A stretch of DNA of 64,000 bases. Origin: Ailanthus altissimus (taxonomy: Eukaryota > Streptophyta > Magnoliopsida > Sapindales > Simaroubaceae). Within the stretch, counting starts at the first letter, position 1; each line of letters starts with the position of its first letter. The stretch covers positions 10,123,501-10,187,500 of the forward strand of contig OX327693.1 of NCBI GenBank assembly GCA_946807835.1, in the 5' to 3' direction. A program made the translations under genes and the position numbers. The notes below the pieces were generated by a model that worked only from the letters and a program-made list of their open reading frames with translations, searched no databases and was not told the origin of the DNA. Positions 60,471 to 64,000 of the stretch are shown here, piece after piece.

Positions 60471-61799
60471 CTCTTAAAATTCAATATATGTTGTTAGGTA
60501 CCTATACTAATTATCACCCATATATTAATTCTCCTAATAGACAGATAGAGACTGACTATTAATACGAAGCTAATGTTGGATATGGTAGCATTCGAATGTT
60601 ACTTGTTATGACTAATGGGGCAAGAATGTTTGGATGGTAATACAGACCAACATAAGTCAAGTTACGCTTTATATGAATCCTCTTCGTAAGAGATCGAAGA
60701 GAAGAAAAGAACATTCAAAAGTTGAACAAGTTTATCAGCATATAGTTGTTGATCCTTTGTGCCTAGTTGATTCAATACTCCATGGGAGGTTTATGGAAGA
60801 GTGGCTTGGCGAGAGTAGTGGAGTTGTGAATCTTTCAAGTGTTAATACTCATTGCACATGGTTTCAAACACTCTCACACTACTGGTTAGAATAAGTTGAA
60901 AGTATTTTCAATTAAAAGTTAATTAATCCTTTTTATAGTTAGACAGTGATCATTTAGTGTTATGTTCTTATGTTACAGCACATCAATGAGTATCTAGATT
61001 AATTTGCCTTCGCCAATCCAAATACTCCTAGACATTATTTCAACAATGTACAACAATAAATCCATTTTTTTTTGTAACTATTACTAATTATCTCTGATAA
61101 ATGAATTAACTTTTATAAGGTTATATTTGTTTTGTATAATATAATTTATTGAAAATTGGTTGTTAGTCATTTTTGGGAATCTATTCAGAGCACTATGTTT
61201 TATCATCAATAAATTAGGATCTTAAGCTACTATAATATGCAAATGGGGACAAAAAAAACTTATATGGTTGTAAGCCTTAGATAGACGTTGATAAGGTATG
61301 TATGTTTTTAAACATATTTACACTTTTCTATCGAACATTTGCATCATTTTAATACATGTATATTTATGTGTGATTTTAGGTGTATCTTCCTGTTAATTAT
61401 CGAGATGAGCATTGGGTTGTAGTTGAGGTGAATTTTATATATTCATAGATTACTATATACGACTCTAGCATTAGAGAATATGCTAATGGAGTTATTGAGG
61501 AACATCTAGCAGTTGTGTGCACGATGATACCATTATATCTCTATCATACTCAATTTTTTACTGCAAGGAGTGACATAGCTCAGGATTTATCACCTTATAG
61601 CGTTGTGTGTTTAAAGGAAAGAGTGTCTCAACAAATTATTGGGAGCATTAATTTTGAGGTGTTCGTTTATAAATTTATAGAATTTCTAATGTTAGGGTGT
61701 ACATTGAACTTCAAGTTTGAGAGCGAATCATTTTTTAGAGAGAAGATGATTATTGATTTGTGGTGTAATAAATTGCAATAAAGCATTGGCATTTATTTA

Positions 61800-64000
61800 T
61801 TAGTTAATTTGTGGTGTAATGTATTAGTTGATTCTAGTTGATTTATGATGTAATGAATTCCAAAATTCTTTCATTGCTGTTTTAGGAATGTCCAAAGTAT
61901 AAGAAAAAATATTGTCGAAATTATAATAAAACTATAACAAACATTGTTAAGATATGACAATCATCTACAAAAGTAAGTGTGTAATAATCATCAAAATACA
62001 TAAGGGATAAAATACATCAAAAAATGCCTCATGATCCAAATATAAAATAATAGGCATCATAATAAGTCAAAAGAAAATCAAGAAAAACAAATAAACGTCA
62101 TTTTTAAAAGGCTCATACAGTGGGGTTTCGACATGTGTTGTTGGTTGTGTCTGTGTTGTACCAATATTTTTATAGTGACACTATATTGATTAGAATTAAC
62201 TCTAATTGTACAACAAAATATATTATGAAGTTGTTGATAAGTCACGTTTGTAGGAACTGACATGACGACTCTTTGGTACCCAACATATCTCTTTTTACTA
62301 TTATTAGAGTTCTTTTATCTTCCTCCAAAACATACTAGAAATGGCTCGGTCTATATAATACTTGTATAAAAAAAAATTAAATTACAAAAAAAATATTTAA
62401 AAAAACCATAATTTTATTTATTATAGCAACAAAAACTATCACTCATATTACTTGGTGCGATCAGTTGCTATGGGGCATGGGTATGATAGCTTATAATCGC
62501 ATTGTGCCCTAGAATCTCTTATAGCGTAATAACAATTGATTTTCTAATTTTTTTTTCAAATCAATAAAATATATCAAGTAACACAATGCATTCATTTTAC
62601 ACACAATATTTATTTATAGAAATTAAATTTCAATCTAAATATATATGAAATTTTATCTTGAATAAATTTTAAATATTACAAAACCATTCCCAAAATTAAA
62701 TTACAACATAAAAAAAAGTGCATATCATCTTACCTTTCTTGTAACAATATGGTTTTTGTTGAATGATTATGTTTAAAATTTAAAAAATTTGCGCGTGTGT
62801 GTGTGTTTTTTCAAGATGAGTGTGATTCTTTGAATTTTGGAAGGGAAACTCGTATATAAAAGAAGAGTATTTTTTTTACCAATGCATTACGTCCTTGGCT
62901 AAAAACAAAAATAGAAAATTTCATAAATGTCTAAATTAGATAAATATCCCAAAAATACAACTACTTGCAAACATTTTCCTAAATATAATTATATATATCT
63001 TAATTATAGATATATATAATTATAGGTATTATATACCTACTTGACATTCAATATAGGTATCACACCACCATCTCAATGACACCACCAAATCCTAAAATAT
63101 CAATAATCACCAAACCATCCGAGCAACACTTATGACTAACCACACCACCAAACGCCAAAACAGTTTTTTCATTTAATCCCACGCAATAAAAATAATAAGA
63201 GTAAAAATTCAAAAATCATAACCCAAACCCAAATCAAATTTCAACAGAATCTCGTGAAAATACCCAACACCAAAAAATTGTTTCAAAAATACCCGACCCA
63301 AGGCAATCAACACCACCAATCTCCAACTCCAACAATTTGCATAATAAAAAAATCCAATAATTCTAAAACCAAAAAACAAAAATTCCCAACAATATTATCC
63401 ATCAAGGGAGGTTTGCCACACACAAGGTTGTTCAGCCAGCCAACGATGGTGGTGAGACGCTGAAATGATGGTGGTGAGATGTTGTGTGGTGGAGGAGAAA
63501 TGAATAAATATATTTGGTGGAGGAGGCGGAGAAAAGAGGTGAGGGAAGGTGGTGGCTACTAGAATTGATGGAGGCGGAGGGTTTGGTCGTTAAAATGAAA
63601 TAGAGATATAATTTGTGTAATTATAATTTTTGTATAATTTGATAATACATTTTTTTTTTGTTTTTATATTCTTCAATTTAATAGCTTGGTTCTACAATGC
63701 AGTCTATAGCAAAAAAAAAAAAAAAAGGTATTATGAAGATAAATGCTCTTCATGGACAGTTAAATAGGGAGAGAATAATATATAACTTTAAGAATTTCAA
63801 TGAAATAATGTGAGAGAAATGATTAATTAATGGAGAAGAAGAAAGTTGAGATAAAATGGTTTATGTAAAGAAACAGAAATAATAATTTTTTTAATATTAT
63901 ATAATCAATTAAAATTTATTTTTATAATGATTTGAGTACAATTTTATTATTATTTTATAATTTTTATTTGTAATATAAAAATATTTTATATGATCTAATC
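61800..64000. other. Right flank: transposon end and AT-rich DNA
   Basis: The likely right end of the DUF1985/ULP1 element is around 62,440-62,545. A hairpin with 16-bp arms lies at 62,985-63,000 and 63,008-63,023 (ATAATTATATATATCT). A purine-rich GGTGGTGAG/GGAGGCGG-type degenerate repeat spans about 63,440-63,580, and a 16-base A run lies near 63,711. No gene supported. Confidence 0.45.

Larger units (their letters stand above)
57150..61790 (+). pseudogene. DUF1985/ULP1-type transposon gene (MULE-associated), right copy
   Basis: A DUF1985 domain lies at about 57,170-57,870 (ISCYSKTWALNIIKDKL, FQGTCMNHFLDIQ, VHHLLLHKVKTRDIND, DVEDVVKLVLIYFIHHVLFG). A hydrophilic linker follows (58,220-58,880), then a solo LTR. 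A ULP1/C48 protease-like domain starts near 60,600 and contains VYLPVNYRDEHWVVVEV (about 61,380-61,430), ITIYDSS (about 61,450-61,467) and FVYKFIEFLMLG (about 61,660-61,700). The catalytic His and Asp are kept. The DCG motif with the nucleophilic Cys reads NFE near 61,651-61,659, so peptidase activity is lost. Stops interrupt the frame and exon borders are not resolved. Same family as the left copy, opposite orientation. Confidence 0.75.

Noticed and set aside
60233..60562. 109-codon ORF starting MFFFLFFSFF
   Set aside because: It is a low-complexity translation of the polypyrimidine tract in the solo LTR.
63254..63463. 69-codon plus-strand ORF
   Set aside because: Low-complexity Lys/Asn/Thr-rich translation of A- and C-rich DNA with no recognisable domain.
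1..64000. CRISPR arrays, bacterial operons, rRNA or tRNA genes
   Set aside because: None seen; spliced plant gene, LTR retrotransposons and TSDs show a plant nuclear origin. A covariance-model tRNA scan was not possible.

Overview
This window is a plant nuclear chromosome segment, most likely from a eudicot. It is strongly AT-rich. The only gene that looks intact is a three-exon, GT-AG-spliced chitinase-like protein of the plant CTL1/CTL2 (POM1) type at 6333-8370 on the minus strand. Nearly everything else is transposable-element DNA in several layers of nesting, and no element has an intact coding region. The species cannot be named from the sequence.

Layout. 1-4.7 kb: decayed DUF1985/ULP1 transposon gene (minus), split by a solo gypsy LTR. 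6.3-8.4 kb: CTL gene. 10.1-11.7 kb: gypsy gag remnant. 11.8-28.9 kb: two decayed Ty1/copia elements of one family, C2 (minus) and C1 (plus), meeting 5'-to-5' near 21.46 kb and both lacking that end. Their roughly 2.0-2.3 kb LTR family ('LTR-alpha') occurs six times in the window. Solo copies interrupt the polyproteins of both elements, and one alpha LTR sits inside another. 28,860-43,151: a 14.3 kb Athila/Tat-like gypsy element, G1 (minus), inserted in the 3' LTR of C1 with TSD TCTGT. It has tRNA-Asp-type PBS, gag, PR, RT, RNase H, INT and PPT. 43.9-50.3 kb: a Tork/Tnt1-like copia element, C3 (plus), inserted in the same C1 LTR, with a later tandem duplication of its 3' end. 52.0-52.6 kb: fragment of a probable host gene. 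53.2-56.4 kb: solo alpha LTR containing a solo gypsy LTR. 56.8-62.5 kb: second DUF1985/ULP1 transposon gene (plus), again split by a solo LTR.

Most insertions are tied to 5-bp target-site duplications read directly from the sequence. In two cases (3168-4574 and 23,204-27,407) removing the LTR restores the interrupted reading frame. Each LTR removed gives a relative order of events.

The most unusual observations are these. (i) An intronless, decayed copy of a LONELY GUY (LOG) cytokinin-activating enzyme gene lies between the integrase and 3' LTR of G1, in sense orientation, beside two further unassigned ORFs; it looks like a host gene captured by a retrotransposon. (ii) A 1.13 kb piece of G1 internal DNA lies beyond its 3' LTR yet inside the target-site duplication. 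(iii) An RNase H-LTR-flank unit of C3 is tandemly duplicated. (iv) GC-rich degenerate short-repeat cassettes recur in LTRs of unrelated families. (v) The two ULP1-like genes have lost different catalytic residues.
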